DNA of 64,000 nt from Pseudothermotoga hypogea DSM 11164 = NBRC 106472 (GCF_000816145.1 NZ_CP007141.1:1488001-1552000), one strand, 5' to 3'. Positions 1 to 9,410 are shown, counted from the first letter of the stretch. Translations and numbers: made by a program. The notes: generated by a model not told the origin, from the sequence alone.

Positions 1-1
1 C

Positions 2-529
2 AGAAAGAAAGAGCAAGAAAAGGCGGCAGAGATTCTGGGTGTTCACGAGCTGTTGTGGCTCGATTTTGAAGACCTCGGTGATTACACGATCGAACAGGTG
101 CGAGAGAAACTAATACGGATCATCAGAAAGATCGAGCCTGATGCGGTTTTCACCGTGGATCCGTTCGCACCTTACGAAGTTCATCCCGACCATCTTAGGT
201 GTGGTATGTCCACGGCACAGGCTGTGAGTCTGTACAGGCTACCGAAACTTGTTCCCGGCACATCGAACCACGACGTCACAGCTATTGGATTCTTCAACAC
301 GGCGTTCCCAAACACGTTCTATCCCATCGAGCAAGAACATCTGAACAGGAAATTTCAGGCCATCTCACAGCACAAGAGCCAGTTCGATGAAACATCTCTG
401 CAGGTGCTGTTCTCCTATCTGGCCGAAAAGAGCAGAGCTTACTCACCAGTGGAGGGTCAGCTGGTCGAGCCGTTCAAGGTGCTTCCACCCGTGGCACTTC
501 ATGTGATCAGCGAAGCGTACATGCTTTGA
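2..529 (+). CDS. PIG-L/LmbE-family deacetylase, C-terminal part
   Basis: Zinc-dependent N-acetylglucosamine-type deacetylases of this family remove acetyl groups from sugar conjugates such as GlcNAc-malate (bacillithiol pathway), GlcNAc-PI or lincomycin intermediates. The frame is open from base 2, so the start and the N-terminal PHPDD zinc motif lie outside the window. What remains includes the second family motif, VHPDHLRCG, near base 181, with its zinc-ligand histidine. The first visible TTG at 53 is internal. The physiological substrate cannot be told from this fragment. The stop at 527-529 lies about 50 bases before the tmRNA. Confidence 0.75.
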   Translation, partial: RKKEQEKAAEILGVHELLWLDFEDLGDYTIEQVREKLIRIIRKIEPDAVFTVDPFAPYEVHPDHLRCGMSTAQAVSLYRLPKLVPGTSNHDVTAIGFFNTAFPNTFYPIEQEHLNRKFQAISQHKSQFDETSLQVLFSYLAEKSRAYSPVEGQLVEPFKVLPPVALHVISEAYML

Positions 530-564
530 ACTTTTTCGAAGTGTGTCCGTCAGAGAAGATGGGG

Positions 565-570
565 TATAAT
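565..570 (+). promoter_or_regulatory. tmRNA promoter -10 box
   Basis: A perfect TATAAT lies ten bases before the first base of the mature tmRNA, which fits transcription starting at or next to position 580. No good -35 hexamer is visible at the expected distance. Confidence 0.6.
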
Positions 571-579
571 AGTTACGCT

Positions 580-935
580 GGGGGCGAAAGGTTTCGACGG
601 GTGTGAGATCCCCCAGGAAGCGAGCCGAGGTCTCCACCACCTCGTAAAAAAGGTGGAACCAAAAAGAAGTGCCAACTACGAAATGGCTCTCGCTGCCTAA
701 TAGAGAATAGGCAGCCGTCCCCCGCGAGGTCTGACCGGTGCCCGCGGAAGGGGCGTGAGACAGCCGGTCGACCGCTGAAAGGTTCGCCCCGACTTTCAGC
801 GGTTTAGCAGGGGCTGTGGCTTGCAAGGGCCTGCCTGTGGGCTCTTGAGGGCCGAGAACTAAACACAGGCTGCGCTCGGAGAAGCCTGGGGGTGCTCACA
901 TTCGGACGGGGGTTCGATTCCCCCCGCCTCCACCA
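580..935 (+). ncRNA. ssrA: transfer-messenger RNA
   Basis: tmRNA rescues stalled ribosomes and tags the unfinished peptide. The 5' end GGGGGCG pairs with CGCCTCC just before the terminal CCA, with one G-U pair. The GGTTTCGAC block of the tRNA-like domain and a T-arm with TTCGATT are present. The reading frame at 671-703 is GCC AAC TAC GAA ATG GCT CTC GCT GCC followed by TAA TAG, giving the degradation tag ANYEMALAA. The ALAA end matches known tags recognised by ClpXP-type proteases. The total length of 356 bases is normal. The gene is one piece, not permuted. Confidence 0.97.
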
Positions 936-937
936 GT

Positions 938-2146
938 TCATTCGTATCTGAGTGCCTCCACAGGATCAAGTTTGGAAGCCCTCATCGCGGGCCAGACACC
1001 GAAGAACAAGCCAACCATTATGGAAACAGACACCGCTATGAGAACAACCGTGGGTGTCACTGCTGTCTGAATCGATCCTATGCTCGCTATGAGCCTGGAT
1101 AGTCCAAAACCTGCCGCGATACCGAGCAGTCCTGCCACGAGAGTGAGCACGACGGATTCGAGCAAGAACTGAAGTAGAATGTGTCTTCTACTGGCTCCGA
1201 TGGCCTTTCTTACGCCTATCTCTCTGGTCCTCTCAGTCACTGTGACGAGCATTATGTTCATGATGCCTATACCACCGACCAGCAGAGAGATACCGGCGAT
1301 GCTCCCGAGCATGAAGCTGAGCATGGCCATGGTCTGATTGACCGTCTCGAGCAGTGCGTCCTGACTGACTATACGATACCTTTCTTCGCTTTGAAACTTC
1401 TCGAACAAGACAGAATCTATCTCAGAAACCGCTTGATTTGCCATGTTCTCCGAGATCGCTTGAGCGACTATCATCGAGACGTTCTTGCGTCTGAAGAGTC
1501 TGTTCTCCGCAGAGGCGAACGGTACCAAGATCGATCTGTCGGGATTTAGAAAGAGTAGATTTCCACTCTTTTCGAGCACTCCTATCACCACGTAGGTCTG
1601 CCTGATCGAACCGCTCGTGATCCTTATGGTTTGTCCAATGGCATCCCCGTTCGGAAAGAGCTCGTCTGCCACTTCTCTTCCTATAACGGCCACACGTCGT
1701 TTGGCCTTCTCGTCAGATTCGTCGAAGAACTCTCCTTGAGCGAGCTTAACGTTTATCATGTCGAACAGAACGGATCGTGCGGCCATGACCGTCGCCATAC
1801 TGTTCTGACGTTCATACTGAACGATGAAGTTTCCTTGCTGAACGGGCGTGACGTACTTGACCGAAGGACAAAGTTGGGATATCCTGTCTGCATCTTCTTT
1901 CTCGAGCACTTCCGTGAGCGCTGTGGCGGTACGTCCACCCACGCCTCTCGTGAAGCCCGGCGAGACGAGTATGAGGTTTGAACCTATGGAAGTCAGAGAC
2001 TGTCTGATGCTCCTGCTCGTACCTTCGGCCACAGACACAACTCCTATGACGGCCGCAACTCCTATGATGATTCCGATCATGGACAGGGCCGTGCGAAGTT
2101 TGTTGTGAGCGATCGAGCGAAGGGCTTCTTTGAGCATGTCAAGCAT
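938..2146 (-). CDS. MacB/FtsX-type ABC transporter permease
   Basis: This is the membrane subunit of a MacB/LolCDE-type transporter, which uses ATP outside the membrane bilayer to drive periplasmic substrate transfer rather than classical import. Residues 1-45 hold a short cytoplasmic segment and TM1 (KLRTALSMIGIIIGVAAV), followed by a periplasmic MacB_PCD domain. The C-terminal FtsX domain has three TM segments and the usual ERTREIGVRKAIGA coupling loop. Length is 402 aa. The ATG overlaps the stop of the ATPase gene by 8 bases, and GAGGTG sits 7 bases ahead. It is the last gene of the operon. The substrate is unknown; a peptide, antibiotic or lipid is possible. Confidence 0.93.
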   Translation of the reverse strand: MLDMLKEALRSIAHNKLRTALSMIGIIIGVAAVIGVVSVAEGTSRSIRQSLTSIGSNLILVSPGFTRGVGGRTATALTEVLEKEDADRISQLCPSVKYVTPVQQGNFIVQYERQNSMATVMAARSVLFDMINVKLAQGEFFDESDEKAKRRVAVIGREVADELFPNGDAIGQTIRITSGSIRQTYVVIGVLEKSGNLLFLNPDRSILVPFASAENRLFRRKNVSMIVAQAISENMANQAVSEIDSVLFEKFQSEERYRIVSQDALLETVNQTMAMLSFMLGSIAGISLLVGGIGIMNIMLVTVTERTREIGVRKAIGASRRHILLQFLLESVVLTLVAGLLGIAAGFGLSRLIASIGSIQTAVTPTVVLIAVSVSIMVGLFFGVWPAMRASKLDPVEALRYE

Positions 2147-2831
2147 GCACGTTCACCTCTTCACTGACGATCTTTCCATCGCGCATGCGAACGATTCGAT
2201 CTCCGTGTTTCGCAACCTCTGGATCGTGGGTGACTATGACGATGGTCTGTCCTCTCTCGTTCAGCTCAGAGAAGATCTTCAAGATCTCTTCTCCGCTCTT
2301 CGAGTCGAGATTGCCAGTTGGCTCATCCGCGAGCAGCACCATTGGATCGTTCGCGAGCGCCCTGGCTATCGCGACCCTTTGCATTTGTCCACCGGAAAGC
2401 TGCGTTGGCCTGTGGTGCAGTCTATCGCCGAGGCCAACCAATTCGAGCAACTCTTTTGCCTTCTTCCTCCTCACTGCCTTTGGAACACCGGCGTAGATCA
2501 TAGGCAACTCGACGTTTTCGAGTGCCGTGAGGCGGGGGAGCAGGTTGAACTGCTGAAACACGAATCCGATCATCTTGTTCCTTATCTTCGCAAGCTGTGA
2601 GTCGTTCAGTTTGGAAACCGCTGTCGCTGCTATGTATATTTCACCTTCGGTGGGTTTGTCCAAACAACCCATCAAATGTAGTAAGGTGGTTTTACCGCTT
2701 CCAGAAGGTCCCATGACGATCAGAAATTCTCCCTCTTCAACGACGAGGCTCACACCGTCGAGCGCCTTGACCTCGTTATCGCCCATTCTGTATATCTTCT
2801 TGACGTTCTCGACTCTTATGATCTCCACCAC
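2139..2831 (-). CDS. MacB/LolD-type ABC ATPase
   Basis: This is the ATP-binding subunit for the permease encoded next to it. It has Walker A GPSGSGKTT, a Q-loop, the signature LSGGQMQRVAIARAL, Walker B VLLADEPTGNLD and the H-loop VTHD. The NLDSKSGEEIL stretch is typical of LolD/MacB ATPases. A GTG at 2840 is in frame, but GAGGTG is then too close, so the GTG at 2831 (MVEIIRVENVKK) is the better start. The protein is about 230 aa. It follows the membrane-fusion gene at an 11-base interval and overlaps the permease gene, so all are co-translated. Confidence 0.93.
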   Translation of the reverse strand: MVEIIRVENVKKIYRMGDNEVKALDGVSLVVEEGEFLIVMGPSGSGKTTLLHLMGCLDKPTEGEIYIAATAVSKLNDSQLAKIRNKMIGFVFQQFNLLPRLTALENVELPMIYAGVPKAVRRKKAKELLELVGLGDRLHHRPTQLSGGQMQRVAIARALANDPMVLLADEPTGNLDSKSGEEILKIFSELNERGQTIVIVTHDPEVAKHGDRIVRMRDGKIVSEEVNVHA

Positions 2832-2841
2832 GCGGTCCACC

Positions 2842-3978
2842 TCACGGTCTGAACATGATGTTGGCGCCGGGCACAGGCATCTGTTGAGTTCTGTTCGTCG
2901 TGGTTGTTCTACCGGTCACCAGCACCACTTCGCCTTCTTGAAGGCCACTGACAACCTCGTAAAAGTTGTTCGTTCTCACTCCGACGCTTATCTCCCTCTC
3001 CTCCGTGGAACCGTCCGACTTCTTCACGGTGACATAAGCCTTTCCAGAGCTGAACTTCACCGCGTTGATCGGCACGGCCAGAACGTTTTCTTTGCTCATG
3101 GTGACGATGTTCACTTCGCACGAAAGTCCAGGTATGATCCTGGTGCTCTGATTCTGTGATCCGCTCTGCAGCTGTCTCTGAGGCATTTGTGCCAAGTTAC
3201 CTTGAGTTCGAAGCTGTTGCAATCTTTGCTGGAACTGAGTTGGATCGATTCCAGCTTGACTCAGTGTGCTTCTCAACTGTGGAACATCCACGCTCAACAA
3301 GTCCAGTTCTATAGGCACGACAACGATGCCCTGAGATGTTTGTGCCTCACTCGAGATGTACGTTACCCTTGCTCCAACTGTGAGGCCTTCTATCGCATCG
3401 AAACTGACCGTCGCAACCTGTCCTAAAGCGATCCTCGAATAATCCACCTCGTCCACCGAGGCGGAAACGTAGAGTTTTTCGAGGTTCACGATCCTGGCGA
3501 TGGTTTTTCCAGAACTTACCAGATCACCTTGCTTGACGTCGATCGAAATCACCACACCATCGATGGGACTGAGCAGTTTGCAGTTCTCAAGGTCTCTTTT
3601 GGCCAGTTCGAGCTCGATTTCACGCTGCTGAATCAAGAGTTTCGAACCAGAGTTCTTCGCTGTCTCGTAGTTTTGAAGAGCCTTGATGTAGGCGAGTCTG
3701 TACTCTGTATCATCGAGTTCGGCGATCACGTCTCCCGCCTTGACGGTATCACCCTTCGACACGTTCACTTTTTTCACGATACCGGAAACGAGCGATTTGA
3801 TGTCAGCGTATTCCCTTGCCTGAACGGTCCCGGAGAGCGTTATCGTATCCGTCAGGTTCGTTTTCGAAACAACATATTCGCTCACTTGAACGGTGCTGGT
3901 CTGTGCGGTGTTTCTACTACACGCGGCGAAGAACAGAATCACGAACAAAGTCATCACTATCCAACGTGTTCTGCGCAC
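2842..3978 (-). CDS. MacA-like periplasmic adaptor lipoprotein
   Basis: This is a membrane fusion protein linking an inner-membrane MacB pump to a TolC-type channel. It has a lipoprotein-like signal (TLFVILFFAACSRN, lipobox FAAC). Next is a barrel-sandwich/lipoyl half (SGTVQAREYADIKSLVSG), a short helical hairpin, the second lipoyl half (SPIDGVVISIDVKQGDLVSSG), a beta-barrel, and a membrane-proximal domain ending in GLQEGEVVLVTG. A Q-rich insert near residues 245-275 is unusual. TTG at 3984 would leave only 3 bases after GGAGG, so GTG at 3978 is preferred (9 bases). It lies between the channel and ATPase genes. Confidence 0.9.
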   Translation of the reverse strand: MRRTRWIVMTLFVILFFAACSRNTAQTSTVQVSEYVVSKTNLTDTITLSGTVQAREYADIKSLVSGIVKKVNVSKGDTVKAGDVIAELDDTEYRLAYIKALQNYETAKNSGSKLLIQQREIELELAKRDLENCKLLSPIDGVVISIDVKQGDLVSSGKTIARIVNLEKLYVSASVDEVDYSRIALGQVATVSFDAIEGLTVGARVTYISSEAQTSQGIVVVPIELDLLSVDVPQLRSTLSQAGIDPTQFQQRLQQLRTQGNLAQMPQRQLQSGSQNQSTRIIPGLSCEVNIVTMSKENVLAVPINAVKFSSGKAYVTVKKSDGSTEEREISVGVRTNNFYEVVSGLQEGEVVLVTGRTTTTNRTQQMPVPGANIMFRP

Positions 3979-3980
3979 GC

Positions 3981-5285
3981 TCAAGCACCTCCTGAAAATT
4001 CGATCAGGTCGATCCCGAGAATCATCAAAAGGTTCACCTTGTTCATGAGAAGGTCGAACTCACTCTTGAACAACTCGAGTTCAGCTTCCTCAACGTCGAG
4101 TGTAGCCGTCTCAAGGTCATGTGCTGAAACGAACTCTTTCTTCTTGCTCAGCCTGTCCAGGTTCATTTTCTTCAGTTCCAAGTCGAGTTCGGCGAGCTGT
4201 TTTGAGACCTCGGCAATTCTTATCGATGCGTACGTGTCTTTCACGGCTTTTTCCAGACTTCGCAATTTATCTTCGTAGCTCGCGCGTTGCAGGTTCAACT
4301 TGTCTTGAACGCTTTTGTAACTGTACGATCTTTCGCCCCTGTCGATCAAGTTGTAACTGAAGGAAAAGCCGAGTGAGACGGAATAACCATCTTCTTTGAA
4401 CGTCATCCCTGCGCTCAAAATTGGATTCGGCAACCACGTTTGATAAGCCCTCTCATTCTGTCTTCTGGCGATCTCCAAGGCTATGTAGGAAGCTTGAACG
4501 TCGTAGCGTGCCTTGATCGCTTCGATCGCTTCTTGTTCGGTCGGAAGTTTGGACGTCAGTTCGCACAGACGGTTCATCATCTCATCCAACATGGTTTGAG
4601 GATAGTCCTTCGAAACACTGAACTTGGCCTGACTGATCTTTTCCAGTTGCAAGACAAGGTTCTGCAGTTGCTTTTGCGTGTTCACGATGTCCTCGAAGGC
4701 AACGCCACCGACTTCGTAGACTTTCCTCAGTTCTTCCACCTGATCGTTCAGGAGCTGAAGCCTTCTGGAAGTGATCTGAAGTTTCCTGGTGTAATAAAAA
4801 CTGTTGAACACGTCGTTCGCCACGTTCACAAAAACGCTGTTCTTCGCCGACAGAAGCTTCCAGCTGACATCGAAGAGGTTCCTCTGGTTTTGCAACTGGT
4901 CCAGATCGAAGTTTGAAAACAGACTCCTCGAAACAGAAATGGTCCAACCAGAATCGCTCCATCTGTCGTCTGAAGAAGAATACTTCCAACTGTTGGAGAT
5001 GGAGAAATTGAACCCCGCGACGTTTGAAAAAGTTATTGAGAACGGCACGTTCACAACGTAAGTCACCGTGCTCTCCGAGATCGAGGTGTTGAAATTGAAC
5101 TTGTCTAAGGAAACGTAAGGTATGAGTACACTCTTGTCTTTTTGAACCTGAAACACCGCTTCCTCGTAGGAAAGCTTCGCAGAAAGATAGCTTGCATCCG
5201 TTCGCAGGTTATTCTGAACCTCGTCAAGAAACGAAGCCAGCGCGAAGACAGGCAACAGCAAAAGCAAAAGCACTCTCCTTAGCAT
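3981..5285 (-). CDS. TolC-like outer-membrane efflux protein (first)
   Basis: This is a TolC/OEP-family exit-duct protein with a signal peptide (MLRRVLLLLLLPVFALA). Beta-rich strands alternate with long charged helices (for example KAVKDTYASIRIAEVSKQLAELDLELKK), as in TolC hairpins. Length is 434 aa. The ATG at 5285 has GGAGAGTGAT ahead of it. Its last codons contain AGGAGGTG, which is the ribosome site of the next gene, so translation is coupled. In a thermotogal cell it would act in the outer toga-associated membrane; that placement is inference. Confidence 0.82.
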   Translation of the reverse strand: MLRRVLLLLLLPVFALASFLDEVQNNLRTDASYLSAKLSYEEAVFQVQKDKSVLIPYVSLDKFNFNTSISESTVTYVVNVPFSITFSNVAGFNFSISNSWKYSSSDDRWSDSGWTISVSRSLFSNFDLDQLQNQRNLFDVSWKLLSAKNSVFVNVANDVFNSFYYTRKLQITSRRLQLLNDQVEELRKVYEVGGVAFEDIVNTQKQLQNLVLQLEKISQAKFSVSKDYPQTMLDEMMNRLCELTSKLPTEQEAIEAIKARYDVQASYIALEIARRQNERAYQTWLPNPILSAGMTFKEDGYSVSLGFSFSYNLIDRGERSYSYKSVQDKLNLQRASYEDKLRSLEKAVKDTYASIRIAEVSKQLAELDLELKKMNLDRLSKKKEFVSAHDLETATLDVEEAELELFKSEFDLLMNKVNLLMILGIDLIEFSGGA

Positions 5286-5291
5286 TGTGCA

Positions 5292-6302
5292 TCACTCTCC
5301 AAGGATCGTCGATAGGACCTTGGAGAAATCTTGCTCGGTATCGATGTAGACGGCACACACGTTTTTCAAAAGAGACTTCAGCTGTGTCAAGAAAGCTTTT
5401 CTCGCATTCAGATGGGAGAGTTTTGCGTTCAGAACGTCTCTCTCCGAAGCCACACCAGCTGCGAAGTTCTTCTGCACGGTCTCGAGTTGGAGTTTTGCAA
5501 CTTCTATCTTTTCCATCTGCGCTTGTATCGATTTGACAGTATTTTGAATCGTTTGAAGTTGGTTCTCGTAAGATTTTCTCAGCGACTGCAAGTAAGATTG
5601 AACATCGGCTTGAGCTTTTTTGAGATTTCTTTCGTAATAATTCTTCGTGTACTGAGACGGATTGACCAGCCCGTCGAGATCCATCTGTGCGATCTGAACG
5701 TTCAATCTGGCCATCGCCAGCGTGATAGATTTATCCATCAACTGGTCAACCGTGGGTAGGGAGAAATTCAAATTCAGCTTCGTCGGTTCCTCCACCTTGA
5801 CGTTCCCACCTATGAGGGTTTCGAAGTCTCGCTTCGCCTGTTCGAAAGACAGCTTCGCAGCATCGAAATCCTTGCTCGCTTCAATCAAAGTGGCACTCGC
5901 GTTTTTCAGATCTTGAAGCGTTCCAACACCCTTTTCGTAGAGATCCTTCTTTTCGTTGTAATCGATCTGAGCGATCTGCAAGTTCAGTTGCGCCGTTTCG
6001 AGAGCGGATTGAGCTTCCAGCAACGCAAAATACGTGTCGATGAAATCGTTGACGAAACTTTTCAAAGATTCCCTGTGGGAATTGTCGGACTTAAGCTTCG
6101 AAAGCTGTGCGGAAAGTTCTTGTCGTTTGTTCTTCGCCTCGAGCAGCGCCTTTTGATAGTCATCCTCCGCTTGTTGACGATCTAACGTGAGTTTCAAGTA
6201 CGCTGGGCTGTTGTTCTTGAAGCTTTCCAAAGCGTCTGGGACACCTGCGAAGATCGAATAGACCAACACTAAGATCAGGCTTAGAACAACGTATCGCCTC
6301 AT
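5292..6302 (-). CDS. TolC-like outer-membrane efflux protein (second)
   Basis: This is the first gene of the export operon and a second, shorter OEP-type protein of 336 aa. It has a signal peptide (MRRYVVLSLILVLVYSIFAG). The remainder is almost wholly helical and coiled-coil (KALLEAKNKRQELSAQLSKLK; MDLDGLVNPSQYTKNYYERN). The TTG at 6308 is in frame, but GGGAGGG sits 7 bases before the ATG at 6302, which I chose. The two channel-like genes are not close copies. They may form a mixed duct, or this one may have become a periplasmic scaffold with few beta strands. Confidence 0.72.
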   Translation of the reverse strand: MRRYVVLSLILVLVYSIFAGVPDALESFKNNSPAYLKLTLDRQQAEDDYQKALLEAKNKRQELSAQLSKLKSDNSHRESLKSFVNDFIDTYFALLEAQSALETAQLNLQIAQIDYNEKKDLYEKGVGTLQDLKNASATLIEASKDFDAAKLSFEQAKRDFETLIGGNVKVEEPTKLNLNFSLPTVDQLMDKSITLAMARLNVQIAQMDLDGLVNPSQYTKNYYERNLKKAQADVQSYLQSLRKSYENQLQTIQNTVKSIQAQMEKIEVAKLQLETVQKNFAAGVASERDVLNAKLSHLNARKAFLTQLKSLLKNVCAVYIDTEQDFSKVLSTILGE

Positions 6303-6410
6303 GTGCAACCCTCCCAGATTCGTTTGTCATCGATATTTTAGACCCCCACTTTGAAAGATAGGCTATTTCTAATGGAACTCTAATGTTACCAGACGGTTCC
6401 AAAGTCGCAT

Positions 6411-6437
6411 AAAAAACGGGCCCCGAAGGGCCCGTTT
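6411..6437 (-). terminator. intrinsic terminator of the chemoreceptor gene
   Basis: On the minus strand AAACGGGCCC, a TTCG tetraloop and GGGCCCGTTT are followed by further T residues. It lies 12 bases past the restored stop of the chemoreceptor gene, and the frameshifted reading runs through it. This supports the restored frame as the original one. Confidence 0.9.
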
Positions 6438-6448
6438 GGATGAATTCT

Positions 6449-8453
6449 TCATATCTTGAACTTTCTCACCTGTTCCACCAAGCTTTCTGCTATCGAAGAT
6501 AGTTCCTCCGACAGACTGCTCACGTTCTGCGCTCCACTCGCTTGTTGCTTCACCGCCTGCGTCATCTCTTCCACCTGCTGCGCTATCGTTGTGATCGATT
6601 TGGTAGCTGTGTCCATCGCACTGCTCATCTCTTCTGCAGCAGCACTCTGCTCCTCTGCGCTCGCTGCCAAACTCTCTATCTGACTCACCATGCTGTTTAT
6701 CTGCCCTGTTATCTTGCTGAATTGTTCCCACTACAACGTCTGATTGCTTGCTCATACCTTCCACTACTTGCACTGTCTCTTTCGTAGCATTGTCTGCCCT
6801 CATCGCTCCTTGGCTTATCTGTCCAAGTATCTGTCCTATCTGATTCGTCGCTTTCTTGCTCTCCTCTGCAAGCTTTCTTATCTCATCCGCAACCACTGCA
6901 AAGCCTCTGCCTGCCTCCCCTGCCCTGGCTGCCTCTATCGCCGCGTTCAATGCCAACAAGTTCGTCTGCTCCGCTATGGAGTTTATCGTCTGCAGTATCT
7001 GTACTATGTTCTTCGCCTGCTCACTCAACTCACTCACCACAGTCGCAGTCTGTTCAACTTTGTCTTTGGCTTGTTTTATCATCTCCACGATGCTCTTTAT
7101 GGCATTGTCTCCTTCCTTGGCTGCCATACTCATCTGGCTCGATCTTTCTGTGAGCTGTTGTGCTGCTTTGGATACGTTCTGCGCACTGGCTGCTACTTCT
7201 TCTATGCCACTGGTGACTTCCTGTATGGAAGCAGATGCGTTCTGTGCTGATCTGTTCACCTCTTCCATCTGTGAGGCGAGTTCTTCGGATGAAGCACTCA
7301 ACTCTTCTGCCGTGCTCGCCAAACTTTGTGCAGAGCTGTTCACCTGCACGGAAGATTCGTCTATGCTCTTCATGGACTCTCTCAAAGCATCTGCCATCTG
7401 GGTCAAAGCCTGTGCCATCTGCGCAACTTCGTCTTTACCCTTGGCTTCGAACTTCACCGTGAGGTCGCCTTTGCCAAACTCAATTGCTTTGTTTGCGAGA
7501 GCTTTGATAGGCTTGGAGATCGATGAAGCAACGAAGAATATGAGCAAGGCTGCTACGGCTATCAAAAGTACAAAGAGCGTTAAGACCATTATGGAAAGTT
7601 GGTTGACCTGTGCGAGTATTTGTTTTTCTGGAACGCTCACTGCAAAGGACCAACCTTTTGCCACACGTATTGGTGCGTAAAAGGCATAATCTACTTGACC
7701 ATCTGGTTTTGTGATCTTTCCAAATCCACTTTCGCCGGCAAGCATCTTTTTTGCCATTTCTTCCAATCCCTTGTAGCCTTCTTTGGAAGCCTCTGTGATT
7801 TTCAGCTTCATGACCAATTCTTTGTTCGGATGTGCGAGGATCAAACCGGTTGAGTCGACAACCCAGCCATATCCAGCTTTGCCTATTTTGATTTCTGCGG
7901 CAACCTTGCTTATGGTATCCAACAACACCGTTGCACCGAAAAGGCCTATGGTTTTGTTGTTTTCATCCTTCACCGCAGCTGCAACAACGAATATGTTCTG
8001 ACCAGTTGCTCTTGATACCAGCGCATCGCTTATCGCAACATCTTGACCTTGTTTCATGATCTGAATGAAATAGTCTCTGTCGGCAACTTGTGCAACACTT
8101 CCCAACGTGGTCGGCGCAGAACCATCAGGATAAGCGATGAAAGCCATCTCGATGTGAGCTCTGTCCTTCAAACGAGGTGGCAGGTAGTTTTTCATCAGAT
8201 CTTCCCAATCGCCAGTTTTCAGAGCGTTTCTGACTGCGTTCGTGTCGGCGAACGTTTCAACTTCCTTAACAACTCCATTCAGCCATTCATCGACTATATC
8301 GGAAGCTTTACTTGCTACTTCGAGCGCCATTTCTTCGACGGTCGAAGTGAAAGATGTCTTGACCTGCAAATAGGTCAACAGCGCTATGACTGCCACGATT
8401 GCCACCACGGGGATGAGTATCAAAACCAGCATCTTTCCTCTGAGAGATCTCAC
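6449..8453 (-). pseudogene. dCache chemoreceptor (MCP) with frameshift near its C terminus
   Basis: This is a transmembrane methyl-accepting chemotaxis protein with TM1 at residues 8-28, a double-Cache ligand domain ([27 protein letters not shown]), TM2 near residue 290, HAMP, then the signalling hairpin with the tip around [21 protein letters not shown]. After GTIQQ (about 6715-6735) the frame changes. The continuing frame reads [19 protein letters not shown] and ends in VRKFKI at 6449. As written, the last 75 or so residues are replaced by a run-on tail to 6369. An 8-base repeat loss, a 1-base gain or a 2-base loss would each explain it. The GTG start has AGGAGG 8 bases ahead. It could be a real pseudogene, a phase switch or a sequence error. 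Confidence 0.85.
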
Positions 8454-8510
8454 AGCCTACGCCTCCTTTGATCGATTGGTTGAATTTGCACGTAAGGGTA
8501 CGGCCATAAA

Positions 8511-8539
8511 ATTATATGAATTTTAGATCGTTAAGTCAA
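8511..8539 (-). promoter_or_regulatory. promoter of the dCache chemoreceptor
   Basis: Reading the minus strand, TTGACT (8539-8534), 17 bases, TATAAT (8516-8511). The start codon is about 60 bases downstream. This is one of the best sigma-70-type promoters in the window. Confidence 0.8.
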
Positions 8540-8660
8540 CTATTAAAATGCTGTTTTACCGGTATAAAATCATTTTATTCTTTGAAAGAACTACAAACAG
8601 TTCGCACAACGTACAATCAAGAATTCAAATCGTCTTGATCTCACGACGAACGAGAACAGC

Positions 8661-8690
8661 TTGATACTTTCGGATCAAATGTGGTAAAAT
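8661..8690 (+). promoter_or_regulatory. promoter of the secreted protein gene at 8723
   Basis: TTGATA, 18 bases, TAAAAT, followed by a GAGGGGGCG ribosome site and the ATG at 8723. Between this and the divergent chemoreceptor promoter is an AT-rich block with an imperfect palindrome (AAAATG ... CATTTT, about 8546-8577) that could be an operator. Confidence 0.65.
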
Positions 8691-8722
8691 TAACTGTAAA
8701 ATTCCACTGAGGGGGCGATAGG

Positions 8723-9238
8723 ATGAAAAGGCTGATCTTCGCATTGATGGTACTCATGGTCGCGTCGATTGTTGTGTCGCAACACCAGCTGAACTTGCTC
8801 GATTACGAGCTCGTAGTCTACAGAGTGAGTGTGGAGGACAGAACGGCGTTGATTTCACTTCAGATCAGCGAAACCAATACCGGTGGATACGAAGTAATCT
8901 ACACCGTGAAATTTTCCGTCATAGACGAGCTCGACTACGAAGTCTTCGCGGTGCCTTACATGTATCTGATGATGAGTTACATCTACAATCCAGCGTTTTT
9001 GCCGTTCTTAGGAATGATCGATTTGGACAATCCATCGACGGTCAACCTCTACGGTATTAAGATCGTGTACGAGAAAGACGAAAAGGTCGGCAAGTACACT
9101 GGCAAACGTTTCAGCTTGTACTCGAGCGATCAAAAGCTCTTCACTTGGGTGGCATCGAAGCAGATAGAACTACCCCTCAAGTTCGAAATACCAGAACAAG
9201 GATACGTTGCAGAGCTGGTCGAATTTCGAAAGAGATGA
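8723..9238 (+). CDS. secreted protein of unknown function
   Basis: I do not recognise the family. It has 171 aa and a clear signal peptide (MKRLIFALMVLMVASIVVSQ). The mature part alternates beta strands (YELVVYRVSVEDRTALISLQI; GYEVIYTVKFSV) and ends with KFEIPEQGYVAELVEF. No cysteines remain after the signal, and there are no membrane segments. It is a single-gene unit with its own promoter, and no terminator is evident after the stop. Other short signal-peptide proteins of similar style occur in the window (for example at 30610), suggesting a set of periplasmic beta proteins of unknown role. Confidence 0.7.
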   Translation: MKRLIFALMVLMVASIVVSQHQLNLLDYELVVYRVSVEDRTALISLQISETNTGGYEVIYTVKFSVIDELDYEVFAVPYMYLMMSYIYNPAFLPFLGMIDLDNPSTVNLYGIKIVYEKDEKVGKYTGKRFSLYSSDQKLFTWVASKQIELPLKFEIPEQGYVAELVEFRKR

Positions 9239-9410
9239 CTTTATTTCGAAACAGCTTTAGAATTCTCATTCTGAGCTCGGCTCACTCGTCTATTTGTGTG
9301 GTATCGTGACAGGAACCGAGAGACGGAATTTGTCCTCAAAATTCTGAGGCTTTGGATGTGATCTTTTGTAATCATGATCCATCAGGGTTTTGCGTTCAGG
9401 GAGGTAACGT

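Noticed and set aside
443-826. Minus-strand reading frame over the tmRNA
   Set aside because: It covers the conserved tmRNA structure and gives a low-complexity, unlikely protein.
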